NCBI GenBank assembly: GCA_031261585.1
Contig: JAISJJ010000141.1
Span: 1 to 49,273 of the forward strand
Direction of reading: 5' to 3'
Length of the DNA stretch: 49,273 nucleotides
From: Oscillospiraceae bacterium
Lineage (GTDB): Bacteria; Bacillota; Clostridia; Oscillospirales; Oscillospiraceae
Position 1 is the first letter of the stretch. Each line of letters starts with the position of its first letter. The notes under the pieces are model-generated. The model was not told where the DNA came from, did not search any database, and saw nothing but the letters and a program-made list of their open reading frames with translations. Shown here piece by piece: positions 27,873 to 37,434 of this stretch. Position numbers and translations under genes: made by a program.

Positions 27873-29159
27873 ATGTTAGACATCGCCCTTATCCGCTCAG
27901 ACCCCGACCGCGTCGTCGAACTCCTGCAACGCAAGGAGGCGGACTGCCGCGCCGACATCGACCGCATACTCGTACTCGACGTGGCGCGCCGCGAGCTGAT
28001 CGCGACATCGGAGAACGACAAGGCGGAGCAGAACCGCGTCTCGAAGCAGATACCCGCGATGAAAAAGGCGGGGGAGGACACGACGGCGGTTTTCGCGCAG
28101 ATGAACGCGCTCAAGGACGAGATTCGCGTCGCCGAGACGGAACTGCGCGCCGTCGAGGACGAGTTCAACGACCTCATGGCGGGTCTGCCGAACCTGCCCG
28201 ACGACGATATCACGGCGGGCGGCAAGGAGAATAACGAGCCGATCCGCTACTTCGGAGAGCCGCACACGTTCGACTTCCCGCCGAAACACCACGTCGATCT
28301 ATGCACCGACCTCGGGCTCATCGACTACGAGCGCGGCACAAAACTCGCGGGCTCGGGGTTCTGGGTCTATCGCGGCTTGGGCGCGCGGCTCGAGTGGGCG
28401 TTGCTCAACTATTTCATCGACACGCACCTCGGCGACGGGTACGAACTCATTCTCGTGCCGCACATGCTCGAATACGAGTGCGGTTACACGGCGGGGCAGT
28501 TCCCGAAATTCGCCGACGAGGTGTACAAGATCGCGAACCCGACGGACGACCGCGTACACTATATGCTCCCGACCGCAGAAGCCGCGCTCGTGTCCCTGCA
28601 CCGCAACGAGATTTTGCCGGAAGCCGAGTTGCCGCGCAAATACATTTCGTATACCCCGTGCTTCCGACGCGAGGCGGGATCGTACCGCGCGGACGAGCGC
28701 GGCATGGTGCGCGGACACCAGTTCAACAAGGTCGAGATGGTGCAGATCACCACGCCCGAGCAGTCCGACGCGATGTTCGAGGAACTCGTCGGCAAGGCGG
28801 AAAGGCTCGTCTCGGGTCTCGGGTTCCACTTCCGCACGGTGAAGCTCGCGGCGGGCGACGTCAGCTCCGCGATGGCGCGCACGTACGACATCGAGATACA
28901 AATCCCGTCGATGAACGGCTACAAAGAGGTGTCCAGCGTCTCAAACGCGCGGGAATATCAGGCGCGGCGCGGCATGATCCGTTTCCGCCGCGAGTCGACG
29001 GGCAAAGTCGAGTACGCGCACACGCTGAACGGCTCGGGTCTCGCCACGTCGCGCATACTCCCCGCGCTCGTCGAGCAAAATCAACGCGCGGACGGCAGCG
29101 TCGTGATCCCCGAGGTACTGCGTCCGTATCTCGGCGGACTGGAACTGATAACAAAATAA
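27873..29159 (+). CDS. serS: Seryl-tRNA synthetase
   Basis: MLDIALIRSDPDRVVELLQRK; YISYTPCFRREAGSYRADERGMVRGHQFNKVEMV; EVSSVSNAREYQARRGMIRFRRE. Confidence 0.96.
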   Translation: MLDIALIRSDPDRVVELLQRKEADCRADIDRILVLDVARRELIATSENDKAEQNRVSKQIPAMKKAGEDTTAVFAQMNALKDEIRVAETELRAVEDEFNDLMAGLPNLPDDDITAGGKENNEPIRYFGEPHTFDFPPKHHVDLCTDLGLIDYERGTKLAGSGFWVYRGLGARLEWALLNYFIDTHLGDGYELILVPHMLEYECGYTAGQFPKFADEVYKIANPTDDRVHYMLPTAEAALVSLHRNEILPEAELPRKYISYTPCFRREAGSYRADERGMVRGHQFNKVEMVQITTPEQSDAMFEELVGKAERLVSGLGFHFRTVKLAAGDVSSAMARTYDIEIQIPSMNGYKEVSSVSNAREYQARRGMIRFRRESTGKVEYAHTLNGSGLATSRILPALVEQNQRADGSVVIPEVLRPYLGGLELITK

Positions 29160-29245
29160 CGCCCGTAGGGGCGGGGTAAACCCGCCCTTTACGCAAAACA
29201 TGAGCAAGGGCGGGTTTACACGCCCCAAAAAACGGAGGTGCCGCA

Positions 29246-29989
29246 ATGTCGGACGGATATTTGACCGTGGAATCCGCGATGACGGACGGTTTGCGCGCGC
29301 TCGGTCTCGACGGTGTTGATATCGCGGCGTTCCGCGTGTATTACGACGCGCTCGTGTTCGAGAACGAGCACCAGAACCTGACGACAATCACCGCCGAACC
29401 CGAAGTGGCAAGTCTGCACTTCCTCGACTCCCTCGCAATACTACCCCACATCGACCGTAACCCTCGTCCCCAATTGTCAACTGTCAACTGTCAACTGTCA
29501 ATTGTCGACATCGGTTCAGGCGCGGGTTTTCCCGGGCTGCCTATCGCGATTGCGCGCCCCGACTACGCCGTCACGATGCTCGACGCGCGCGAAAAACGCG
29601 TCGACTTCCTGCGTGACACAATAAAACAGCTCGGAATCACGAACGCCACGGCAACCCACGGTCGCGCGGAGGAATACGCCGCGGCGGCGCGCGAATCGTT
29701 CGATATCGCAGTCTCCCGAGCCGTCGCGAACCTGCGCGAACTGGCGGAACTGTGCCTGCCGCTCGTGAAAATCGGCGGTACGTTCCTCGCGATGAAATCG
29801 CGCGGGTCGGACGCGGAGATCGCCGCATCGTCGAACGCAATCGCCACACTCGGCGGCGCACCCGCTGAAATCGTAGACTACACGTTGCCCGACGGCACGC
29901 CGCGCCGCATTGTAGTAGTGCGCAAAATCGCGGCGACACCGCCGCAGTATCCGCGACGGTACAAAAAAATCGAGACACAACCGCTGTGA
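29246..29989 (+). CDS. rsmG: 16S rRNA (guanine527-N7)-methyltransferase with a repeat-derived insertion
   Basis: YDALVFENEHQNLTTITAEPEVASLHFLDSLAIL, VDIGSGAGFPGLPIAIARP, ELCLPLVKIGGTFLAMKSRG; insertion RNPRPQLSTVNCQLSI. Confidence 0.93.
   Translation: MSDGYLTVESAMTDGLRALGLDGVDIAAFRVYYDALVFENEHQNLTTITAEPEVASLHFLDSLAILPHIDRNPRPQLSTVNCQLSIVDIGSGAGFPGLPIAIARPDYAVTMLDAREKRVDFLRDTIKQLGITNATATHGRAEEYAAAARESFDIAVSRAVANLRELAELCLPLVKIGGTFLAMKSRGSDAEIAASSNAIATLGGAPAEIVDYTLPDGTPRRIVVVRKIAATPPQYPRRYKKIETQPL
29456..29507 (+). repeat. In-frame heptamer repeat inside rsmG
   Basis: GTAACCCTCGTCCCCAATTG(TCAACTG)x3 TCAATTGTC; same GTAACCCTCGTCC flank as the intergenic array at 34854. Confidence 0.85.
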
Positions 29990-30042
29990 AGCGATAAACG
30001 CGTCAAAACCGCAAATTTATATGTGAACTAAGGAGGTCGGTT

Positions 30043-30774
30043 ATGCGCACACGCAGGTCGGCGCAGGTTCTCACGTTCAACCTCATTAACGCCGTTTTCT
30101 TACTCGCAGTCTACGTACTCGCGCTGCATCTGACCTCGCGCGGACTGTCCCCATGGTGCGGCGTGTGGTTCGCGTGCATATTCTGCGGTCGGCTGGACTT
30201 CTTCTTCTCGTCCGACCCGCGTCTGCCGAAGCTCTACGCACCTCGGCACGGTTTGACGCTCATGTGGTGTCTGCTGCTCGCGTGCTATCTCGCGGTCGCG
30301 GCGGCGATACTGCGCGGCGGCGACACAACGATGGCGGTCGTCGCACTCACCTGCACATTGCTGCTGTTCATCGTCAACAGCGCGCTCAACCTCATGAGCA
30401 TAAAGGCGTTGCGCAAGCTCGCGGAGGAGATTGCCGCGACGAAATTGAACGATCCCGCATTACGCGGCGACGCCGACGGCTCGCTCTCGGGCTTTCGGAC
30501 CGTCGTCCTTCTCGCGGCGGTGTTACTGCCGTTTTCAATCGCGCGCAAGTTCAATCCGCCTGTGCCGCCCGCCACAATCGACGGCAACCTCACGACGGTC
30601 GACAAACTGTTCATGGGCAATCTGGGCAAAGGACTGCTGATCGCCATGATCGTTGTTGGCGCGTTCGTCGTGCTGTCGGTCATCATATCGCTCATCAACA
30701 AGCGCGTCACCGCCGCCAAAGCACTGCGCGAGTGGAAATCCGCGCAAAAGGAGGACGGCACACATGCCGAATAA
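30043..30774 (+). CDS. Multi-pass membrane protein of unknown function
   Basis: Several hydrophobic segments; overlaps the downstream small ORF. Confidence 0.75.
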   Translation: MRTRRSAQVLTFNLINAVFLLAVYVLALHLTSRGLSPWCGVWFACIFCGRLDFFFSSDPRLPKLYAPRHGLTLMWCLLLACYLAVAAAILRGGDTTMAVVALTCTLLLFIVNSALNLMSIKALRKLAEEIAATKLNDPALRGDADGSLSGFRTVVLLAAVLLPFSIARKFNPPVPPATIDGNLTTVDKLFMGNLGKGLLIAMIVVGAFVVLSVIISLINKRVTAAKALREWKSAQKEDGTHAE

Positions 30775-30952
30775 ACCGAGCAATCGCACCGCCTACATCC
30801 TCATCGTAATCCTCGCGCTGCTGATCGCGGCGCAGATCGTGTTCCTTATCGTCGGCGGTTTCCGCTGGATGACCGTCGTCGGGATAGTCCTCGCCGCCGC
30901 CGCGCTCACGGTCAACGTAATCGCGATCTCGCGGTCTAAACGCGGCGAATAG
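30764..30952 (+). CDS. Small two-TM membrane protein
   Basis: MPNKPSNRTAYILIVILALLIAAQIVFLIVGGFRWMTVVGIVLAAAALTVNVIAISRSKRGE; RBS AAAAGGAGG. Confidence 0.7.
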   Translation: MPNKPSNRTAYILIVILALLIAAQIVFLIVGGFRWMTVVGIVLAAAALTVNVIAISRSKRGE

Positions 30953-30955
30953 ACG

Positions 30956-33900
30956 ATGAAAGCGTTAACGTCCGCAATACTGTCCGACGCGGTTCTGCGC
31001 CGCGTCGTCAATTCCCCGAAATCAGGTGGGTGTCCCGCCGTGATTTCGGGGCTTAGTGCCGTGGCGCGCGCGCAACTGCTCGCGTCGATACGCGCGGAGG
31101 GCAATACAACATTATATATAACGTCTGACGAACTCGAAGCGCGTCGGGCAGCGTCCGACTTGACCTCGCTCACGGGCGAGACCGTGACCATACTGCCCGC
31201 GCGCGACTACATTTTCCACGATGTGGAGGGTGCGTCACGCGACTGGGAACAGTTGCGGTTACGGACGTTGTACGAGATAACGGACGGTGCGGACATCGTC
31301 GTCACGACGGCACCCGCGCTCATGCAGCGGAGTGTTTCACGTGAAACGTTTATCCGAAATGTAATCGAGATCGTACCGCGCGACAGCTACAACATCGACG
31401 CGCTGTGCGACGCGTTATCACAATGCGGATACTCACGCGCCGAGCAGGTCGAGGGTCGCGGACAGTTCGCGCGTCGCGGCGGTATCCTCGATTTCTACTC
31501 GCCCGCGCACGAAAACGCCATACGCTGCGAATTTTGGGGCGACGACGTGGACTCGCTCACGTACTTCGACGTGAACACCCAACGCCGCACCGAAAACTGC
31601 GACCGCGCACTGATCCTCCCCGCGCGCGACGCGCTCATCACCCCGCAGAACACCCCGAAACTCATCGCCGCGCTCGAATCGCTCATCTCCGCCACCTCAA
31701 CGCGCGGCACCCGCGCAACCACGCTCCGCACACGGCTGCAATCCGACATTCAGCGGCTGAACGACGGGCGCGGACTGCCCTCCGCCGACCGCTACATGGA
31801 ACTGCTCGACGGATTCGCAACCGCGCTTGACTTCCTGCCGCGCGGCATGGTCGTCCTCATCTCCGAGCCTAACCGTGTGCGCGAATCCGCCGAGCGGTAC
31901 GAGACGCGCATCGCCGAGGACATCGTGCCGCTGCTCGAATCGGGCGCGATTGAACAGTCGCTGAACCGCTTCTCGCTCGGTGTCGAGGATTTTTTCTCCG
32001 CACTCGCCGATTTTCCCGTCGTCATGGCGGACAGTTTCACCGTCTCAAACTACCCGCTCACGCCGCGCACTCTGCTCTCGACGCTCACAAAGCAGCTCCC
32101 GAGCTACGGCGGCAGTCTCGACACCGCCGCCGCCGATTTGGCGCACTACGCGTCGCAGGGGTACCGCGCTGTCGTCGCGGTGTCGAGCGCGGCACGCGGT
32201 GGCGCACTCGCGGAGTTTTTGCGCGACCGCGATGTCGCGGCGACATACACCGAATCGCTCGAAACACTGCCCGAATCGGGTCTGTGCGCGATCACACTCG
32301 GCGCGCTGTCCGCGGGCGTGGAGTACCCGAACATCAAACTCGCGGTGCTGACCGAGGGGCAGATCGTCGAGCGCGCCGCGCCGCGCCGCCGCAAGTCCGC
32401 AAAACCGTCAAACCGCCAAAAACTCATGAGCTACACCGACCTCAAACAGGGCGATCTCGTCGTCCACGACACGCACGGGATCGGGCGGTACGCGGGGTTG
32501 CACACGATGACCGTCGACGGCGCGCCGCGCGACTACATCAAGATCGCGTTCCGCGACGGCGACAGCGTCTATATCCCCGCGACACAGCTCGACGTCGTGT
32601 CAAAATACATCGGCGGCGGCGAGAACGCGGAGATTCGCCTGTCAAAACTCGGCGGCGTGGACTGGACAAAGACGAAGTCCCGCGCCCGAGCGTCCGCCCG
32701 CGATATGGCGGCGGAACTCACGAAACTCTACGCCGAACGTCAGCGCGCGCGCGGACACGCGTTCGCCGACGACCCGATATGGCAGCGCGAGTTCGAGGAC
32801 GCGTTCGGCTACGAGGAGACGGACGACCAACTGCGCAGCACCGACGAGATTAAGCGCGACATGGAAAGACCCGTGCCGATGGACAGAATACTCTGCGGCG
32901 ACGTGGGTTTCGGCAAGACCGAGGTCGCTCTGCGCGCCGTGATGAAGTGCGTACTCGACGGGTATCAGGCGGCAATCCTCGTGCCGACGACCGTCCTGTG
33001 CAGTCAGCACTACACGACGGCGATGAAGCGTTTCGCGGGCTACCCCGTCAACATCGAGACGCTGTCCCGCTTCCGCACGCCCGCCGAGACGCGCCGCGCG
33101 TTGCAAAACATCGAATCAGGCACGTGCGACCTCGTCATCGGCACACATCGCCTGCTGTCGAAAGATATAAAATTCCACAAACTCGGTCTGCTCGTCGTCG
33201 ATGAGGAACAGCGTTTCGGCGTGGCGCACAAGGAGCGGCTGAAAGAGATCGCGAAGCGCGTCGACGTGCTCACCCTGTCCGCAACGCCGATACCGCGCAC
33301 GCTGAATATGGCGTTGTCGGGCATACGCGACATGTCAACAATCGAGGAACCGCCGACAGGTCGCGTCCCCGTCCAAACCTACGTCATGGAGCACGATTGG
33401 GGCGTTCTGCTCGACGCAATGAGCCGCGAACTCGCGCGCGGCGGTCAGGTCTACTACCTCCACAACCGCATCGAGACGATAGAGCGCGTCGCCGCGCGCA
33501 TATCCGACACGTTAAACCCCTCCGTAGGGGGCGATGTCCACATCGCCCCAACCGTAACCGTCGCCGTCGCACACGGGCGCATGGACGAGGAGAGCCTGTC
33601 CGACGTGATGGAGCGCGTGTCCGACGGCAGCGTGCAGATTTTAGTATGCACGACGATCATCGAGACGGGCATCGACATTCCTAACGTCAACACGCTGATA
33701 ATAGAGGACGCGGATCACATGGGTCTCGCGCAGTTGCACCAGATACGCGGTCGTGTCGGTCGCAGTCCCCGCCGCGCGTTCGCGTACCTCACGTTCAAGC
33801 GCGGCAAGGTGCTGAGCGAGGTCGCGGAAAAGCGTCTCGGCGCGATACGCGAGTTCGCGGAGTTCAACTCCGGTTTCCGCATAGCCATGCGCGACCTTGA

Positions 33901-34468
33901 GATACGCGGCGCGGGTAATCTGCTCGGCGCGGAGCAGTCAGGTCACATGATGAAAGTCGGGTACGACATGTACCTGCGCCTGCTCGAAGAAGCCGTTCTT
34001 GAGGAGCGCGGCGAGACCCCGAAACCGCGCACGGTAACGAGTGCCGACCTCGCCGTCACGGCTCAGCTCCCCGCAAAATACGTGCCGTCGGGCGACCAGC
34101 GTCTCGACCTGTACCGCCGTATCGCGCGCGTGAAAACCGAGGAGGACGCGGACGAGATGATCGCCGAACTCATCGACCGCTACGGCGACCCGCCCGACGA
34201 GGCTCTCGCGCTGATCCGCATAGCCCGTCTGCGCGCCGACGCGGCGGAACTCGGCATCACAGACATCACGCAAAAGGGCAAACTCCTGCGCCTAAAGCTC
34301 GAATCGTTCGACGCCGCCGCGATAACGTCCCTCTATGCCCAACCGCAGTTCAAAGGTCGCATAAAAGTAGAAGCAGGCAGTGTAGCCGCAATCGCCCTAA
34401 GATTGAACAACGACAGTCTGACAGACGCCGAGGAACTGATAAGATGCTGGCAGGGGCTGGGCAATTGA
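30956..34468 (+). CDS. mfd: Transcription-repair coupling factor
   Basis: 1170 aa; GDLVVHDTHGIGRYAGL; MDRILCGDVGFGKTEVALRAVMK; LLVVDEEQRFGVAHKERLKE; QLHQIRGRVGRSPRRAFAYL. Confidence 0.96.
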   Translation: MKALTSAILSDAVLRRVVNSPKSGGCPAVISGLSAVARAQLLASIRAEGNTTLYITSDELEARRAASDLTSLTGETVTILPARDYIFHDVEGASRDWEQLRLRTLYEITDGADIVVTTAPALMQRSVSRETFIRNVIEIVPRDSYNIDALCDALSQCGYSRAEQVEGRGQFARRGGILDFYSPAHENAIRCEFWGDDVDSLTYFDVNTQRRTENCDRALILPARDALITPQNTPKLIAALESLISATSTRGTRATTLRTRLQSDIQRLNDGRGLPSADRYMELLDGFATALDFLPRGMVVLISEPNRVRESAERYETRIAEDIVPLLESGAIEQSLNRFSLGVEDFFSALADFPVVMADSFTVSNYPLTPRTLLSTLTKQLPSYGGSLDTAAADLAHYASQGYRAVVAVSSAARGGALAEFLRDRDVAATYTESLETLPESGLCAITLGALSAGVEYPNIKLAVLTEGQIVERAAPRRRKSAKPSNRQKLMSYTDLKQGDLVVHDTHGIGRYAGLHTMTVDGAPRDYIKIAFRDGDSVYIPATQLDVVSKYIGGGENAEIRLSKLGGVDWTKTKSRARASARDMAAELTKLYAERQRARGHAFADDPIWQREFEDAFGYEETDDQLRSTDEIKRDMERPVPMDRILCGDVGFGKTEVALRAVMKCVLDGYQAAILVPTTVLCSQHYTTAMKRFAGYPVNIETLSRFRTPAETRRALQNIESGTCDLVIGTHRLLSKDIKFHKLGLLVVDEEQRFGVAHKERLKEIAKRVDVLTLSATPIPRTLNMALSGIRDMSTIEEPPTGRVPVQTYVMEHDWGVLLDAMSRELARGGQVYYLHNRIETIERVAARISDTLNPSVGGDVHIAPTVTVAVAHGRMDEESLSDVMERVSDGSVQILVCTTIIETGIDIPNVNTLIIEDADHMGLAQLHQIRGRVGRSPRRAFAYLTFKRGKVLSEVAEKRLGAIREFAEFNSGFRIAMRDLEIRGAGNLLGAEQSGHMMKVGYDMYLRLLEEAVLEERGETPKPRTVTSADLAVTAQLPAKYVPSGDQRLDLYRRIARVKTEEDADEMIAELIDRYGDPPDEALALIRIARLRADAAELGITDITQKGKLLRLKLESFDAAAITSLYAQPQFKGRIKVEAGSVAAIALRLNNDSLTDAEELIRCWQGLGN
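31333..31348. promoter_or_regulatory. parS: parS-like site inside the mfd coding sequence
   Basis: TGTTTCACGTGAAACG, 15/16 match to TGTTTCACGTGAAACA. Confidence 0.8.
33528..33549. repeat. In-frame palindromic repeat inside mfd
   Basis: GGGGCGATGT-CC-ACATCGCCCC, 10-bp perfect arms; resembles intergenic GTAGGGGCGATTATCAATCGCCCG. Confidence 0.75.
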
Positions 34469-34888
34469 CAATTAACAATGAACAATTAACAGTTGACGGG
34501 GGTTGGACGGTGGGACGCGGGGGAACAAACCCCCGCCGTCTGCGGACGGCACCCCCTTTGCGATAGGGGGCGGGGTTGGACGTGGGTTACGTGACCTCCC
34601 ACCGCCGCCGGTCGGCGGCACCTGCCTCTGTGAGGGAGGCTTGGACGGCGCGTGCCAAAAATGCCTCCCTCTCAGCGGGAGGTGCCGTCCGCAGACGGCG
34701 GAGGGAGCCCTCCGTCCAAACGTCCCTCGTCCCCGCCCCCTTTCGGAAAGGGGGTGCCGACCGCAGTCGGCGGGGGTTTGCCCCCCGTTCCCGAAAAGTG
34801 CGCCGCAACACAAAACGAGGACGAGGGTCGCGGCATAGCCGTAACCCTCGTCCTTAACTGTTAACTGTTAATTGTTAACTGTTAATTG
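34462..34888. repeat. Large composite palindromic element with heptamer inverted ends
   Basis: Left CAATTGACAATTAACAATGAACAATTAACAGTTGAC; right TTAACTGTTAACTGTTAATTGTTAACTGTTAATTG; internal GCCGTC/GCCGCC stem modules. Confidence 0.85.
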
Positions 34889-34993
34889 CCCCCGTCCCCT
34901 CCCGTCTTTCACCGTATTATAATCCAAATTTAATACTGCTCCGTTGATAAATGTGCTACAATATACAAAATCATGCACACAAAGGAGCCGCCC

Positions 34994-35458
34994 ATGTCAG
35001 AACCCAAAAAACGCAAACGCCTGAGCGTTCCCGCGATTGTCGCACTTGTGCTCGTCGGCGTTATCGCGCTGTATCTCGGGGTGTGGTCGGCGATTGTGTT
35101 CCCGAAGATGCACGCGTACAAGGCGGGCGGCGACCACGGCAGCTACTACGTCTACACGATCAACCCCGATTTCACGAATTTTGCGCACAAGGACGCAAAC
35201 TTTGTCGCGTTCGTGCGTCTCACGACGACAGACACGAACTATTCGCTGTGCCTGCACCCGAATCTGCGCACGGGCGCGCTGTACGACTACTGGTTTGACC
35301 TCGACGGCGAGGATTTCCGCCTTGACAGCGGGTGGCGCACAGACCCCGCCGACATGCAGTCCGTCGCGGACGCGCACCGAGCCGACATTCAGGCTTTGTT
35401 CGACGAGGCGCACGAGCGGTGGGGCGTAGACCTGCCGACAGACATTGATAATCCATGA
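34994..35458 (+). CDS. Membrane-anchored protein of unknown function, co-directional with an ABC exporter
   Basis: VPAIVALVLVGVIALYLGVWSAIVF TM segment; RBS AAAGGAG further upstream; overlaps 35455. Confidence 0.7.
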   Translation: MSEPKKRKRLSVPAIVALVLVGVIALYLGVWSAIVFPKMHAYKAGGDHGSYYVYTINPDFTNFAHKDANFVAFVRLTTTDTNYSLCLHPNLRTGALYDYWFDLDGEDFRLDSGWRTDPADMQSVADAHRADIQALFDEAHERWGVDLPTDIDNP

Positions 35459-37434
35459 AAAAGGCGAAATTCATCACGGGTGCCGTGCTTATTCTCGTTA
35501 CGCTCATCGTCGCGGGCGAGATTTACACGTGGCACCTCTCGAGCTTCAGCCAGACGGGTTACACGGGTGTTCAGTTGTACGCAGCACCCGACGACACGCG
35601 CGAGAGTATGCTTGCGGACATCGCCGTCGCCGCCGAGGAGAATGGTGTCGGCGTTTTCTGCGTTGACCGAAAATCCGTCAACATGTTCGCGGAGCGGCTG
35701 AACATCTATGCGACGGACATCGCGGCATCGTCGCTCACGCACCGCGCACAGATTCGCGAGGGTACGTTCGCGGGGCTGGTTATCGGCTCGACAGAGGTCA
35801 AAATCCTACCGTTCGGCGACGCGCCCGAACTCTCGACGCTCACAGAGGGCGACACGGTATACGTCGTCGGCACGTCGGCGCAGATTCGCGCGTTTTGCGG
35901 CGACACGGCGGCGGATTACGGCGCAAACACGCCGCGCATGTTCCTGAACGGGCGCGACACGGAGAAAATCTACGTCGCCGCCGTGTGGATAATCGTGCTG
36001 ATTCTCCTGCTGCTGCTGACGCAGTTTGAGATTGATCTGCTGAAAAAAGAGGTCGCCGTGCGCCTGATTTACGGCGAGAGTTTGCGCGATATCATTGCGC
36101 GGAATTTAATAACGGACGCGGCGGTGTTCGTCGCCATGCCGACGGTTTTGATGTTCGCGCTGTCGCCGCTGACGAACACGTTTTACGCAGTTGACGCGGC
36201 GATGATCGCGCTCGGTGCGTTCCTGTTGCTCAATTCTGCGTCGCATCTGCGGCTGTACGCCGTGGATTACAAGCGCGATATCGCGACGCGCGCGGGCGCG
36301 AAAGGCACGCTGCGCTCAGCATACGCGTTCAAGGTCGTGACCGTGATTCTCGCCGTCGCGATACTCGCGGGCAACATCGGCATGATATCGGGCGCGCTGA
36401 GTTTTCGCGGTCTGCGCGGATTTTTCGAGGAGCGCGCGGACTACGCCTACGTGAACATCTGGGACAGCTCGATGTTTGACCACGAGACAGGCGATATTGA
36501 CGACAGCGTTGTGCGGGAGTTTCACCGCCGCGCGTCACTCGCGGGCGACACGCTCGCGCTCGTCTACCTCGGCAACTGGATTCTCGGCGGTATCGAGTAC
36601 GTGTACGCCGACAGCGGCGCGGCGGAGTATCTGCAATCGGAGATACCCGAACTGCGCGGCGCGACGCTCGAAAATAAGGTCTACTTCATAGTCCCCGAGA
36701 AGTACGCCGAACGCGCCGACGTTGCGGACGAGATGCGCGAGGTGTGGTGGGGTTACTCGGAACTATCGGCATATCCAAACGGCGAAACGTACGCACAGGA
36801 CGATTTCGATGTCGCGGTCGTCCCGTACAGGCGCGCGAACATTGTCGCGATGACGCGTGACGAGACGGTGCGCGGCGGGCGCGTCCCGTCGCCGATTATC
36901 ATCTTCAACAACACGGATAAGCAGGGGTACAACGACTATATCCAACAGTCGACGATGTACCGCGTCACGGAGACTGAGTTCCGCGCGTTTCTCGCGGAGA
37001 TGAGCGTCGGCGGCACCATGAGCCACCGCACGGGCGCGCTCGACAACTACGATTACCAATGGCAGGTCGAGAAAAAGACGCTTATCGTCGCCGTCGTCAT
37101 GCTCGCGCTGATTCTCGCGCTCGAATCGGTCGTCATACGCACGATTCTCAAATTCGAGTACCGCGTCTACGCGGCGGAACTCGCGCTGAAAAAGGTGTAC
37201 GGTCACACGCTGTTCGCGCGGCACCGCAAGATTATCCTCACGACGGCGATTCTCGGCATAGTGAGCCTCGTCGGTTCGCTCATCGTGTGCCGTCTCCTGA
37301 AATCCGCCGCGCTCGTGAACGTGGCAATCGGCGGCGTAATACTGCTCGCGATCGAGCAGGCGTTCATCGCCGCGAGCATACGGCGCGTCGAGAGACGCAA
37401 TATCCAGCGCATTTTGAAAGGTGAAGCGGTATGA
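35455..37434 (+). CDS. Bacteriocin-associated integral membrane protein-like (DUF1430/FtsX-like permease)
   Basis: 659 aa with N- and C-terminal TM blocks; adjacent to the ABC ATPase. Confidence 0.65.
   Translation: MKKAKFITGAVLILVTLIVAGEIYTWHLSSFSQTGYTGVQLYAAPDDTRESMLADIAVAAEENGVGVFCVDRKSVNMFAERLNIYATDIAASSLTHRAQIREGTFAGLVIGSTEVKILPFGDAPELSTLTEGDTVYVVGTSAQIRAFCGDTAADYGANTPRMFLNGRDTEKIYVAAVWIIVLILLLLLTQFEIDLLKKEVAVRLIYGESLRDIIARNLITDAAVFVAMPTVLMFALSPLTNTFYAVDAAMIALGAFLLLNSASHLRLYAVDYKRDIATRAGAKGTLRSAYAFKVVTVILAVAILAGNIGMISGALSFRGLRGFFEERADYAYVNIWDSSMFDHETGDIDDSVVREFHRRASLAGDTLALVYLGNWILGGIEYVYADSGAAEYLQSEIPELRGATLENKVYFIVPEKYAERADVADEMREVWWGYSELSAYPNGETYAQDDFDVAVVPYRRANIVAMTRDETVRGGRVPSPIIIFNNTDKQGYNDYIQQSTMYRVTETEFRAFLAEMSVGGTMSHRTGALDNYDYQWQVEKKTLIVAVVMLALILALESVVIRTILKFEYRVYAAELALKKVYGHTLFARHRKIILTTAILGIVSLVGSLIVCRLLKSAALVNVAIGGVILLAIEQAFIAASIRRVERRNIQRILKGEAV

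Noticed and set aside
31014-31051. Perfect 11-bp inverted repeat CCCCGAAATCA/TGATTTCGGGG near the mfd start
   Set aside because: The encoded residues fit a normal Mfd N-terminus and no dispersed partner was seen; kept as a minor curiosity only.
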